In this document: in pieces, positions 31,878 to 40,281 of the stretch
Layout: each line of letters starts with the position of its first letter
Position numbering within the stretch: the first letter of the stretch is position 1
NCBI GenBank assembly: GCA_015655015.1
Contig: JAATFV010000073.1
Location: 1-59,349 of the forward strand
Length of the DNA stretch: 59,349 bases
From: Chitinophagales bacterium
GTDB taxonomy: Bacteria; Bacteroidota; Bacteroidia; Chitinophagales; Chitinophagaceae
Direction of reading: 5' to 3'
The notes under the pieces: model-generated
What the model was told of the DNA's origin: nothing
The model's database searches: none
Seen by the model: only the letters and a program-made list of their open reading frames with translations
Made by a program: the position numbers and the translations under genes

Positions 31878-32819
31878 ATGACTGATAAATCCAACAGGCC
31901 TTCTCACCGCGGAGAGCGGGGACAGGGAGACAGAGAAGAGCGGAGCGGCAGAGAGCGATCCGGCGACCAGGGGAAGTCTCATCAGGGAAACCGGGGTAAT
32001 CAGGGCGGGAGAGCACAACGCGGTGACCGTGGGCAAGCTTATAAGGGCGACCGGGAACAACGGGACGACAGAGGACCCCAGCGCAGCGGCAAGGGCCTGC
32101 TTATCGGCCGTCAGCCTCTGATCGAAGCGATCCGTGCCGGAAAGGCCGTCGACAAGATCTTATTGCAGCGTAATACGGCCGGCGAATCCCTCGCGGAAAT
32201 AAAAGAGCTGGCGAAGGAATTCAATATCCCCATCCAGATCGTCCCGGTCGAGAAATTGAATTCCCTCACCCGGGCCAATCACCAGGGAGTGGTTGCCTTT
32301 GCCGGCCTGGTACAATACCTGGACCTGCAACAAGTGATCGATCACGTAGTCACCAGCGGAGCCCTTCCTTTATTCGTAATGCTGGATGGGATTACGGACG
32401 TCCGCAACATAGGGGCCATCGCCCGCTCCGCCGTCTGTTGCGGGGCCCAGGCCCTGATCATTCCCGATAAAGGCGTCGGAGCCCTGAACGAAGAAGCGAT
32501 GAAGTCTTCAGCCGGCGCCCTGGGCATCGTCCAGGTATGCCGGGTGAGCAGCCTGCTCAAAGCGGTCGATACCCTGCACCTGAATGGGATCAAGGTCTTT
32601 ACCAGCGAAATGGGAGCCGATAAAAAGGTGTTTGATCTACCCCTGGCCGAGCCTTGCTGTATCGTAATGGGCAGCGAGGATAATGGCGTACAGCCCTATA
32701 TCCATAAGGCGGCAGATGAACATTTCACCATTCCCATGGCCGGTGATTTTGATTCCTTCAATGTCTCCGTAGCTGCCGGCATCATTTTATACGAAGCCAT
32801 GAAAAAAAGATTGTCCTGA
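31878..32819 (+). CDS. rlmB: TrmH-family 23S rRNA ribose methyltransferase with RGD/RGG-rich N-terminus
   Basis: The 313-residue SPOUT methyltransferase has an RNA-binding N-lobe (LLIGRQPLIEAIRAGKAVDKI, shown by key part GRQPLIEAI) and three catalytic motifs: LDGITDVRNIGAIARSA, IVMGSEDNGV and FNVSVAAGIILYEA. It should 2'-O-methylate G2251 of 23S rRNA (E. coli numbering), though a tRNA target cannot be excluded. The first 70 residues are low-complexity and rich in Arg, Gly, Asp and Gln (RGERGQGDREERSG, GNRGNQGGRAQRGDRG), probably a disordered RNA-binding tail. Confidence 0.88.
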   Translation: MTDKSNRPSHRGERGQGDREERSGRERSGDQGKSHQGNRGNQGGRAQRGDRGQAYKGDREQRDDRGPQRSGKGLLIGRQPLIEAIRAGKAVDKILLQRNTAGESLAEIKELAKEFNIPIQIVPVEKLNSLTRANHQGVVAFAGLVQYLDLQQVIDHVVTSGALPLFVMLDGITDVRNIGAIARSAVCCGAQALIIPDKGVGALNEEAMKSSAGALGIVQVCRVSSLLKAVDTLHLNGIKVFTSEMGADKKVFDLPLAEPCCIVMGSEDNGVQPYIHKAADEHFTIPMAGDFDSFNVSVAAGIILYEAMKKRLS

Positions 32820-32854
32820 GCCGGGGACCTATTGGTAAAACCGACTTTACATTT

Positions 32855-32887
32855 CCTCCGTTTCCCTGGGAAGGAGGCTGTTTTTTT
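32855..32887 (+). terminator. Terminator after rlmB
   Basis: CCTCC-TTCC pairs with GGAA-GGAGG, with a 2-base bulge, and is followed by CTGTTTTTTT. Confidence 0.75.
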
Positions 32888-32962
32888 CTTATATTCGTAT
32901 TAATAGCACCGCACCCCAAGCCTTATCTTTTTTTAATACATCCATAGAAAGGTTAAGGCTGA

Positions 32963-33577
32963 TTGTCTACTGAATTACTCAATAACGAACTGCTGAAGCA
33001 GTTGGCGGAAGGCGATGAAAAGGCTTTCCGGGACATCTACGACAGTTGTCAGGAAAGGGTTTTCGCTTTTGCGCTCTATCTTACCAAGTCAAAAGATATC
33101 GCCGAAGAAGTGGTGCAGGAAGTGTTCAGCCGGCTCTGGGAAAAGCGCCGGCAGCTGCCCCCGGACACCAACCTCCGTTCCTATATCCGGAAAATGGCGG
33201 AGAACCATATCATGGACGTTTTTCGCAAAGCCCGGCGGGATAAGGCTTTTCAACAGAAGATCTTCCACAATATGGTTACTCTCCGCGAATTGGCCACCCT
33301 CCAGGAAGATCCCGCGGACATCCTGATCCGTGACCAGCTTGCCCGCCTGCACCAGGCAGCTATCCGGCAGCTTCCTCCGCAAAAAAGGATCATTTATACA
33401 CTCAGCCGGGATGAAGAGCTCACCTATGAGGAGATCGCCCAAAAACTCCATCTTTCCCGCAATACCGTCCGCAATCATATGGCCGATGCCATAAAATCCG
33501 TGCGGGAGTACATAACAGGACATACCGACCTGGCTTGTCTGATCATTGCTGTTTCCATCTGGCAGTCCAATAAATAA
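32963..33577 (+). CDS. ECF sigma factor, FecI-like
   Basis: A 204-residue sigma-70-family protein. Region 2 (FRDIYDSCQERVFAFALYLT, then AEEVVQEVFSRLWEKR) and region 4 (LTYEEIAQKLHLSRNTVRNHM) are clear. It starts with TTG at 32963, preceded by AGAAAGG and AAGG, and no ATG fits better. The FecR-type anti-sigma gene and a SusC/SusD pair follow, so it should drive that uptake unit when the signal arrives. The unusual final segment (LACLIIAVSIWQSNK) is hydrophobic. Confidence 0.88.
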   Translation: MSTELLNNELLKQLAEGDEKAFRDIYDSCQERVFAFALYLTKSKDIAEEVVQEVFSRLWEKRRQLPPDTNLRSYIRKMAENHIMDVFRKARRDKAFQQKIFHNMVTLRELATLQEDPADILIRDQLARLHQAAIRQLPPQKRIIYTLSRDEELTYEEIAQKLHLSRNTVRNHMADAIKSVREYITGHTDLACLIIAVSIWQSNK

Positions 33578-33700
33578 AAAAGTTGTTTCCGGACTAGTAC
33601 TCTTTTTCCCGGCGATCGTTCTGGTTAATAAGGTCGGCGTAAAGGTCCGGATTCAGCCGGTCTTATCACCTCACTATTGTTGCCAATAAAAATATTCTTA

Positions 33701-35020
33701 GTGAATACAAATAACCGATTACAGGAGCTATACCGGCTCTACCTGGAAGGAATTGCCAATGAAGAGCAAGTACGGGAGCTGTTTGCGCTTACCGGGCAGC
33801 CGGGCATGGAAGCCACGCTGCAACAACTTATCTCCAATACCTGGGATGAGTTGGAGGAGATGGATCAGACGATCAGGAAGAAACCTGCTGCCGCGGGTGA
33901 CTTTGCTGTTGTGGCTGATTCCTCTGCCGGATCTGATATTCCTGCTCCTGAGGTTGTTACTTCAGATGCAGCTGTTATCCGTCAGCTTCCCGCTTCCCGT
34001 CGCTTGCGCAGAGGAACAAAATGGTGGGCGGCGGCTGCAGCCATCCTGCTGCTCTTCGGTGCCGGCTTGTACGAGTGGCAAACGCATAAGTCCGCAGACC
34101 GGACGCCGGTCCCGGTCCTGGCGGCGGGCGATATTCCCGCGGGGGGCAATAAGGCGATCCTTACCCTGGCCGATGGCCGTAAGATCACCCTGGACAGCGC
34201 CGCCGAAGGGGTGTTGGTCCGGCAGGGAGCTACCAGCATCGTCAAGCTGGGCGGCGGGCAGCTGGCTTATCGCGCAGATCTCCCGGGTCCGGCAGGATCC
34301 GGAACAGCCGGTTCCGGTTCGGCAGGCGCCAGTGCGGAAGCTCAAACCGCGGGCCCGGCCGCCAATATCCTGTATAATACTGTGAGCACACCTGCCGGCG
34401 GACAATACCGGCTGCAATTGCCGGACGGCACAGACGTATGGCTGAATGCGGCATCTTCGATCACTTATCCTACTACGTTCTCATCGGAAGGCAGGACAGT
34501 GACGATCACCGGAGAAGCTTATTTCGAAGTGGCGCACGGCCGGCCGGTTCTCCCTTTTACCGTGAAGATCAGAACGGGGCTGGGAGAGGAAGGGACCGTG
34601 CAGGTATTAGGTACGCATTTTAATATCAATGCCTATGGGGACGAGGCCAGCATCCGGACCACCTTGCTCGAAGGCAGTATCAAATTCGCCGCCCGGGGAA
34701 ATGACCGTCTGCTGCGTCCCGGTGAGCAGATCTCCCTGGAGCCTTCCGGCCAGATGGAATGGAACCTCCACGCAGATACCGAACAGGCCGTTGCCTGGAA
34801 GAACGGGTATTTCAATTTCACGAGAGCGGATATACGCTCAGTCATGGGACAACTGGCAAGATGGTATGATCTGCAAGTTGTTTATGAAGGAGAAATACCG
34901 GAACGCCATTTCGCGGGAGGGCTGCAACGATCTCTGCCCTTATCCAAAGTATTGACGATTCTGAAAGAAAATGATGTGAAGTTCCAGATCACCGGCAGAA
35001 AGATTACGGTGAAATTTTAA
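33701..35020 (+). CDS. FecR-family anti-sigma factor
   Basis: GTG at 33701 (VNTNNRLQELYRLYLEG) is preferred because FecR proteins of this phylum usually start so; a TTG at 33677 is also open. The 439-residue protein has a cytoplasmic anti-sigma part, a membrane helix (WWAAAAAILLLFGAGLYEW), a periplasmic FecR domain (TLADGRKITLDSA, LPDGTDVWLNAASSITYPTT) and a C-terminal DUF4974 domain (FTRADIRSVMGQLARWYDL). A Gly/Ser/Ala-rich insert lies at about 205-225. It should hold the sigma factor inactive until the receptor signals. Confidence 0.88.
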   Translation: MNTNNRLQELYRLYLEGIANEEQVRELFALTGQPGMEATLQQLISNTWDELEEMDQTIRKKPAAAGDFAVVADSSAGSDIPAPEVVTSDAAVIRQLPASRRLRRGTKWWAAAAAILLLFGAGLYEWQTHKSADRTPVPVLAAGDIPAGGNKAILTLADGRKITLDSAAEGVLVRQGATSIVKLGGGQLAYRADLPGPAGSGTAGSGSAGASAEAQTAGPAANILYNTVSTPAGGQYRLQLPDGTDVWLNAASSITYPTTFSSEGRTVTITGEAYFEVAHGRPVLPFTVKIRTGLGEEGTVQVLGTHFNINAYGDEASIRTTLLEGSIKFAARGNDRLLRPGEQISLEPSGQMEWNLHADTEQAVAWKNGYFNFTRADIRSVMGQLARWYDLQVVYEGEIPERHFAGGLQRSLPLSKVLTILKENDVKFQITGRKITVKF

Positions 35021-35065
35021 GAAGAACCAACTTTATCGATGGCCACAACCTTATCATTCGACCAG

Positions 35066-35132
35066 ACCTTACCACGTTATTAATGAACTGACCTCGCCAT
35101 TAATGACCTTACCACGCCATTAATGAACTGAC
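35066..35132 (+). repeat. Two 27-base direct repeats before susC
   Basis: 35066-35092 and 35106-35132 differ at two bases (ACCTTACCACG followed by TT or CC, then ATTAATGAACTGAC). The period is 40 bases, and a third partial copy (GCCATTAATGA) lies between them. The repeats sit in the 237-bp gap before susC and could bind a regulator. Confidence 0.6.
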
Positions 35133-35144
35133 GGAAATATAAAA

Positions 35145-35170
35145 CCGCTCCGGATTAGGCCCCGGAGCGG
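35145..35170. terminator. Strong hairpin in the fecR-susC gap
   Basis: CCGCTCCGG (35145-35153) pairs with CCGGAGCGG (35162-35170). On the plus strand no T tract follows. On the minus strand TTTTATATTT follows, so it resembles a terminator in that direction, although no minus-strand gene ends here. A leader structure is the alternative. Confidence 0.45.
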
Positions 35171-35257
35171 CAGATAGTTCCGGGCAGACAGCATCAATAA
35201 CCATAGTCCTGACAAGACTGCTTATTATTTCATCAAACCCAAAACTCGGACAAAGTT

Positions 35258-38200
35258 ATGAAACTTAAGGCTCATGTATTCCTGATCATGAAAATGACCA
35301 TCACCCTGCTTATTGTAGCTTTTCTCAGCGCCGGGGCCAGGGGACTGTCCCAGACGGTCTCCATCTCCGGGAAGGACCTGCCGCTGGAAAGGGTTTTTAT
35401 CGAGATCCGAAAGCAGGCCGGGTACATCGTATTTTACGATTACGATCTTATTCAAAAAGCCAACCCTGTCACGCTAAACCTGAAAAACGTGTCCGTACAG
35501 GAGCTGCTGGACCTGTCTTTAAAGGGGCAGGGACTTGCCTGGTCGATCGATGATCGTACGATCTCCATCCGTAAACAGGTCCCCCCGGCCGCTCCACCGG
35601 CAATAGGGTCTTCCAATGCCGAAGCGCCCCCGGCTGCCCCCGCGCTCAGCGGAATTGTGAGGGACAGCCTGGGGTATCCTGTAGAAGGGGCCTATATCAG
35701 GCTGCTGCCCGGTAAGCTTTGGGTCGCCTCTTCCTCCACCGGCGAATTCAGCATTCCATATGTTCCCCCGGGGAATTACACCCTGGAAGTCTCTTTTGTG
35801 GGATACGGCACCTTACGGAAAAATATAACGATTGAAGACAAGGCTGCCCTCGTGCTGAACAACCTGGTGATCAGACCAGCCTTATCCGAACTGTCCAGTG
35901 CGACGGTCAGCACCGGTTACCAGCGGATCCCTAAAGAACGGGCTACGGGCTCTTTCACGCAGGTGGACAATGCCCTGATCAACCGCAGCGTGTCCACGAA
36001 TATCCTGGACAGGCTGGAAAATGTGACCAGCGGGGTTGCTTTCAATAAAAATGCCATCGTAAACAGGGCCGTGGCACAGATCAATCAGTCCACTATTTCC
36101 ATCCGGGGCAGGTCTACCATCAATTCCAATCCCAACTCCCTGATCGTCGTGGACAATTTTCCCTATGACGGCGATCTGAGCACCATCAATCCGAATGACG
36201 TGGAAAGCATCACGGTATTGAAAGATGCCGCTGCCGCCTCTATCTGGGGCGCCTTCTCCGGCAACGGGGTCATCGTGATCACCACCAAAAAAGGGAGATA
36301 CAATCAACCGCTCAAAGTATCCGTAAACGGGAACGTTACGGTAGGCAATAAGCCGGACCTGCATTATCAGCCCTGGATGAATTCCAGCGACTATATCGAT
36401 GTAGAGCAATTCCTGTATGGAAAGGGATTTTATAACAATACCATTGCTACGCATTATTTACAGATATCCCCGGTAGTGCAGCTGCTGGCGGATCAGTCGG
36501 CCGGTAACATCACACCTGAGCAGGCGACAGCTATGATCAATACCTACCGGACAGTGGATAACCGGAGCGACGACGAAAAATATTTTTTTCAGAAAATGGT
36601 GAACCAGCAATATGCGGTGAACCTTACCGGAGGTGATGCGAAGAACAAATATGCTTTTTCCGCCGGTTATGATAATAACCGGCCCTCTCTGATCGGCAAT
36701 AACATGAGCCGCGTAACGATCAGGGGAGGGAATGTCTTTTCCATGTGGCGGCAAAAGATAGAAGTGACAACGGATATCCAATTTACACAATCCATCACGA
36801 ATATCAATAACATGAATGGCCTGGGTACTGCCATTCCGTATATAAAACTGGCGGATGCCAATGGGAATGCGTTAGCCGTTCCGTATGCCGGCGGTTACAG
36901 AAGCGTCTATACCGATACGGCAGGAGCAGGGAAGCTGCTGGACTGGAACTACCGTCCACTCGATGAGCTGCATAATACCGATGATGTTACCAAACTGACG
37001 GATTATCATATTACCCTGGGGCTGAAGTATAAGATCATAAAGGGCCTGGAGGCTTCTGCCACCTATCAGTACAATAAGGGAAATTCGGACAATCAGAATT
37101 ATCAAAGTCAGGCCACTTTTTATACCCGGAACCTGATCAATACCTATTCACAGGTCAATTACGGATCGGGAACGGTGACAAGGCCCATCCCGCTGGGCGG
37201 CATACTGGACAGGTTTGAGAACACGTATGAATCGAATGACGTGCGCGGGTTGCTGAGCTACAGTAACTTCTGGCGTGGCCTGCATGCCCTGACTGTGCTG
37301 GCCGGTGCGGAAGTGAGGAAACTGGATGGGTTTTCCTATTCGAACAGACTCTACGGATATGATCCGGGGACAGCCACCAGCGTCAATATGGATTATTCCG
37401 GTCTCTATCCTCCTTTTATCGGGTATTATTCCCAGCAGATCCCTTCCAATATTACTAACGTGGGAACTACTAATAATTTCATTTCCTATTTTGCCAATGC
37501 AGGGTACACTTATAACGAATTGTATACGGCCACGTTAAGTGTCCGCCGGGATGAATCCAATTTATTCGGGGTCAATACGAACCATAAAGGGGTGCCTTTG
37601 TGGTCGGCCGGCGCCGCCTGGAACATAGCCCGCCAGAAATTTTATCATGTTGGCTGGCTGCCGCTCCTCAAGCTTCGGGTGACGGATGGCTACCAGGGAA
37701 ATGTAAATTCCAGCGTGGCGGCATTGACCACGGCCACCTATGGAGGAAACAACACTTACGGCGCTTTGGCGGCCTATATCAGCAATTTGCCCAATGCCTT
37801 CCTGCGCTGGGAAAAAGTCAACCAGGTAAATGTCGGCCTTGATTTCGCTTTAAGACAGAATATCATCAGCGGCACCCTTGAGTATTATGTTAAAAAAGGA
37901 ACGGACCTGATAGCACCCAGCCCCCTGGATCCCACAGTAGGAGCTTCCAGCTATACTGGAAATGCGGCAGATATGACGGCGCATGGGATGGATGTTACGA
38001 TCAACACCATCAATGTGAACAGGCGAATAAAATGGTACACTACTTTCTTATTCAATTATGCCATCGACAAGGTAACGGTGTTTAAAGCGAATAAAGGCAG
38101 CATAGGCATTTATAATAATACCGGCTTCTTCAATCCGCTTGCCGGTCATCCGCTTTATTCTGTATATGCTTATAAGTGGGCTGGTCTCGATGCCTCCGGC

Positions 38201-38803
38201 AATCCGCAGGTGATGCTGGACGGGAAGGCCAGTACAGATTATATCGGCGCCCAGACTTCTACCAATTTCGATAACCTGAGATATATGGGCCCGCTCAATC
38301 CTCCCGTTTACGGAAGCTTGCGTAATACGGTAACCTGGCGGCAGCTGACGTTCTCTTTCCTGATAGGATATAAATTTGGCTCTTATTTCAAACGGCCGTC
38401 TGTAAACTACACCATGTTGTTCAGCACTGCAGGCGGTTCCGGCGGTACCGCAGATTATGAGAAGCGGTGGCAAAAGCCCGGCGACGAGCTGCATACCAAT
38501 GTGCCTTCCATGATCTATCCCGACAATTCCAACCGGGACGGAACGTATCAGAACTCGGACATACTGGTGCAAAAAGGGGATTTTATCCGTCTGCAGGATC
38601 TTACGCTCAGCTATGACCTTACCAAAAAACAGGTGGCCAGCCTTCCATTTGCAACAGTACGGTTCTATCTGTTCGCCAATAATATAGGCATCCTCTGGAG
38701 GGCCAACAAATATGGGATCGATCCGGATTTCGTGCCGCAAAGCAGCGGATTGGTCTATCCGAACCCGAGAACGATTTCCGGAGGAGTAAAACTGGATTTT
38801 TAA
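35258..38803 (+). CDS. SusC/RagA-family TonB-dependent receptor with STN domain
   Basis: The 1181-residue receptor has a signal peptide, an STN domain (about 35-110, SISGKDLPLERVFIEIRKQ), a carboxypeptidase-like domain (about 130-215, GIVRDSLGYPVEGAYIRLLP) and a plug (DRLENVTSGVAFNK, SITVLKDAAAASIWGAFSGN). A large barrel ends in GGVKLDF. The STN domain is the part that contacts FecR, which matches the FecI/FecR genes upstream. It forms the outer-membrane channel with the SusD-like lipoprotein. The nutrient is not known, and no glycanase or peptidase in the window points to it. Confidence 0.93.
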   Translation: MKLKAHVFLIMKMTITLLIVAFLSAGARGLSQTVSISGKDLPLERVFIEIRKQAGYIVFYDYDLIQKANPVTLNLKNVSVQELLDLSLKGQGLAWSIDDRTISIRKQVPPAAPPAIGSSNAEAPPAAPALSGIVRDSLGYPVEGAYIRLLPGKLWVASSSTGEFSIPYVPPGNYTLEVSFVGYGTLRKNITIEDKAALVLNNLVIRPALSELSSATVSTGYQRIPKERATGSFTQVDNALINRSVSTNILDRLENVTSGVAFNKNAIVNRAVAQINQSTISIRGRSTINSNPNSLIVVDNFPYDGDLSTINPNDVESITVLKDAAAASIWGAFSGNGVIVITTKKGRYNQPLKVSVNGNVTVGNKPDLHYQPWMNSSDYIDVEQFLYGKGFYNNTIATHYLQISPVVQLLADQSAGNITPEQATAMINTYRTVDNRSDDEKYFFQKMVNQQYAVNLTGGDAKNKYAFSAGYDNNRPSLIGNNMSRVTIRGGNVFSMWRQKIEVTTDIQFTQSITNINNMNGLGTAIPYIKLADANGNALAVPYAGGYRSVYTDTAGAGKLLDWNYRPLDELHNTDDVTKLTDYHITLGLKYKIIKGLEASATYQYNKGNSDNQNYQSQATFYTRNLINTYSQVNYGSGTVTRPIPLGGILDRFENTYESNDVRGLLSYSNFWRGLHALTVLAGAEVRKLDGFSYSNRLYGYDPGTATSVNMDYSGLYPPFIGYYSQQIPSNITNVGTTNNFISYFANAGYTYNELYTATLSVRRDESNLFGVNTNHKGVPLWSAGAAWNIARQKFYHVGWLPLLKLRVTDGYQGNVNSSVAALTTATYGGNNTYGALAAYISNLPNAFLRWEKVNQVNVGLDFALRQNIISGTLEYYVKKGTDLIAPSPLDPTVGASSYTGNAADMTAHGMDVTINTINVNRRIKWYTTFLFNYAIDKVTVFKANKGSIGIYNNTGFFNPLAGHPLYSVYAYKWAGLDASGNPQVMLDGKASTDYIGAQTSTNFDNLRYMGPLNPPVYGSLRNTVTWRQLTFSFLIGYKFGSYFKRPSVNYTMLFSTAGGSGGTADYEKRWQKPGDELHTNVPSMIYPDNSNRDGTYQNSDILVQKGDFIRLQDLTLSYDLTKKQVASLPFATVRFYLFANNIGILWRANKYGIDPDFVPQSSGLVYPNPRTISGGVKLDF

Positions 38804-38857
38804 CCCACTCCATTCAATTAATAACCCACCCCATTCAATGAAATTAAAAGTAATACC

Positions 38858-40243
38858 ATGGAAAAAATAATCAATCGATATAAAAAATGGCGGCCTGTCT
38901 TTTTTTGCCTGGCATTTTCGGTCAGTTCCTGCAAAAAGGAAACGCTGCTGAATGCCAAACCTCAGACAAGCCTTGTAATCCCTTCCACCATACAGGATTT
39001 TCAGGCTATCCTGGACGAGGACCAGACCATGAATATCGCTCCGAGCCTGGGCGAAGCCTCGGCCGATAATTACTATTTGACCTATACGAACTTTGAGGCA
39101 GCGAATGTGGTGGACCGGAACACCTATATATGGGCGCCTGATATTTTTGCCGGGACTACCAATATCGATGACTGGAATGTTCCTTACCAGCAGGTATTCA
39201 ATGCAAACGTGGTGCTGGATGGTCTCTCGAAGATGAAAGCAACTGCCGGCAATCAGAATGACATCAATACCGTTACGGGGTATGCACTTTTTTATCGCGC
39301 TTACGCATTTTTTAATCTGGCCCAGGTATTTGCACCAGTTTATGACAGCACTACGGCTGCTACCGATCCCGGCATCCCTCTTCGCCTGACACCGGATATC
39401 AATGCTGCTTCCACCCGTTCCACGGTTAAGGAAACCTACGATCAGATCCTGAACGACCTGAATACGGCCGGCAAGCTCACCCCGGCGGCTTTTCCCACCG
39501 CCAACCGCAACCGGCCTTCCAGAACTGCCGTATACGCCTGCCTGGCCCGGGTCTACCAGAGCATGGGCAACTATGAACGGGCCGGAGCTGCTGCGGACAG
39601 CGCGCTGCAGCTATATAATTCGCTGATCGACTATAACACCGTTGCCGTGGGGACACTGCCTTTTAAGAACAACAATGCGGAAGCGATCTTCCAGTCCACC
39701 TTTTCGGGGAATGCGCAGGTCCTGATCCCGCTCATAGGCATCGCGATCATCGATTCGAATCTCTACCGGTCTTATGCGCCCAATGACCTTCGGCTAACCC
39801 TCTATTTCAAGCTGACGGGAGGATTGCCCGGTCCGCGCGGCGGTTACGGCGGCTCCCTGTTCACCTTCAGCGGCCTGGCTACCGATGAGGTCTACCTGAT
39901 CCGTGCGGAGTGTTTTGCCCGGGCCGGTAAGACCACGGAAGCTATGAGTGATCTGAATACCCTGCTGGCGAAAAGGTTCAGCGGAGTGTTCACTCCCTAT
40001 ACGGCGACAGATGCCGCCGACGCATTGAACCAGGTGCTCACCGAAAGGAGAAAGGAGTTGGAGCTTCGGGGAGGCCTGCGCTGGATGGACCTGCGGAGGT
40101 TTAACCGGGAAGGAGCCAACATAACCCTGACAAGGGTATTGAACGGTCAGACCTACACGCTGCCGCCCAAAAGCCCCTTATATACCTTGCCGATCCCTCC
40201 GGATGTAATGACTCTGGGGGGCATTAAACAAAATGCCCGGTAA
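38858..40243 (+). CDS. SusD/RagB-family nutrient-binding lipoprotein
   Basis: The 461-residue protein has a lipoprotein signal with SVSSC followed by KK. The N-terminal SusD motif is present (PSTIQDFQAILDEDQTMN), helical TPR-like segments follow (ARVYQSMGNYERAGAAADSAL), and the C-terminal RagB motif is seen (ERRKELELRGGLRWMDLRRF). It covers the SusC channel and captures the substrate. It follows susC by 54 bases. Confidence 0.92.
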   Translation: MEKIINRYKKWRPVFFCLAFSVSSCKKETLLNAKPQTSLVIPSTIQDFQAILDEDQTMNIAPSLGEASADNYYLTYTNFEAANVVDRNTYIWAPDIFAGTTNIDDWNVPYQQVFNANVVLDGLSKMKATAGNQNDINTVTGYALFYRAYAFFNLAQVFAPVYDSTTAATDPGIPLRLTPDINAASTRSTVKETYDQILNDLNTAGKLTPAAFPTANRNRPSRTAVYACLARVYQSMGNYERAGAAADSALQLYNSLIDYNTVAVGTLPFKNNNAEAIFQSTFSGNAQVLIPLIGIAIIDSNLYRSYAPNDLRLTLYFKLTGGLPGPRGGYGGSLFTFSGLATDEVYLIRAECFARAGKTTEAMSDLNTLLAKRFSGVFTPYTATDAADALNQVLTERRKELELRGGLRWMDLRRFNREGANITLTRVLNGQTYTLPPKSPLYTLPIPPDVMTLGGIKQNAR

Positions 40244-40281
40244 GTTTCACCATTAACGATCATTTAAAAATCAGTTTTACC

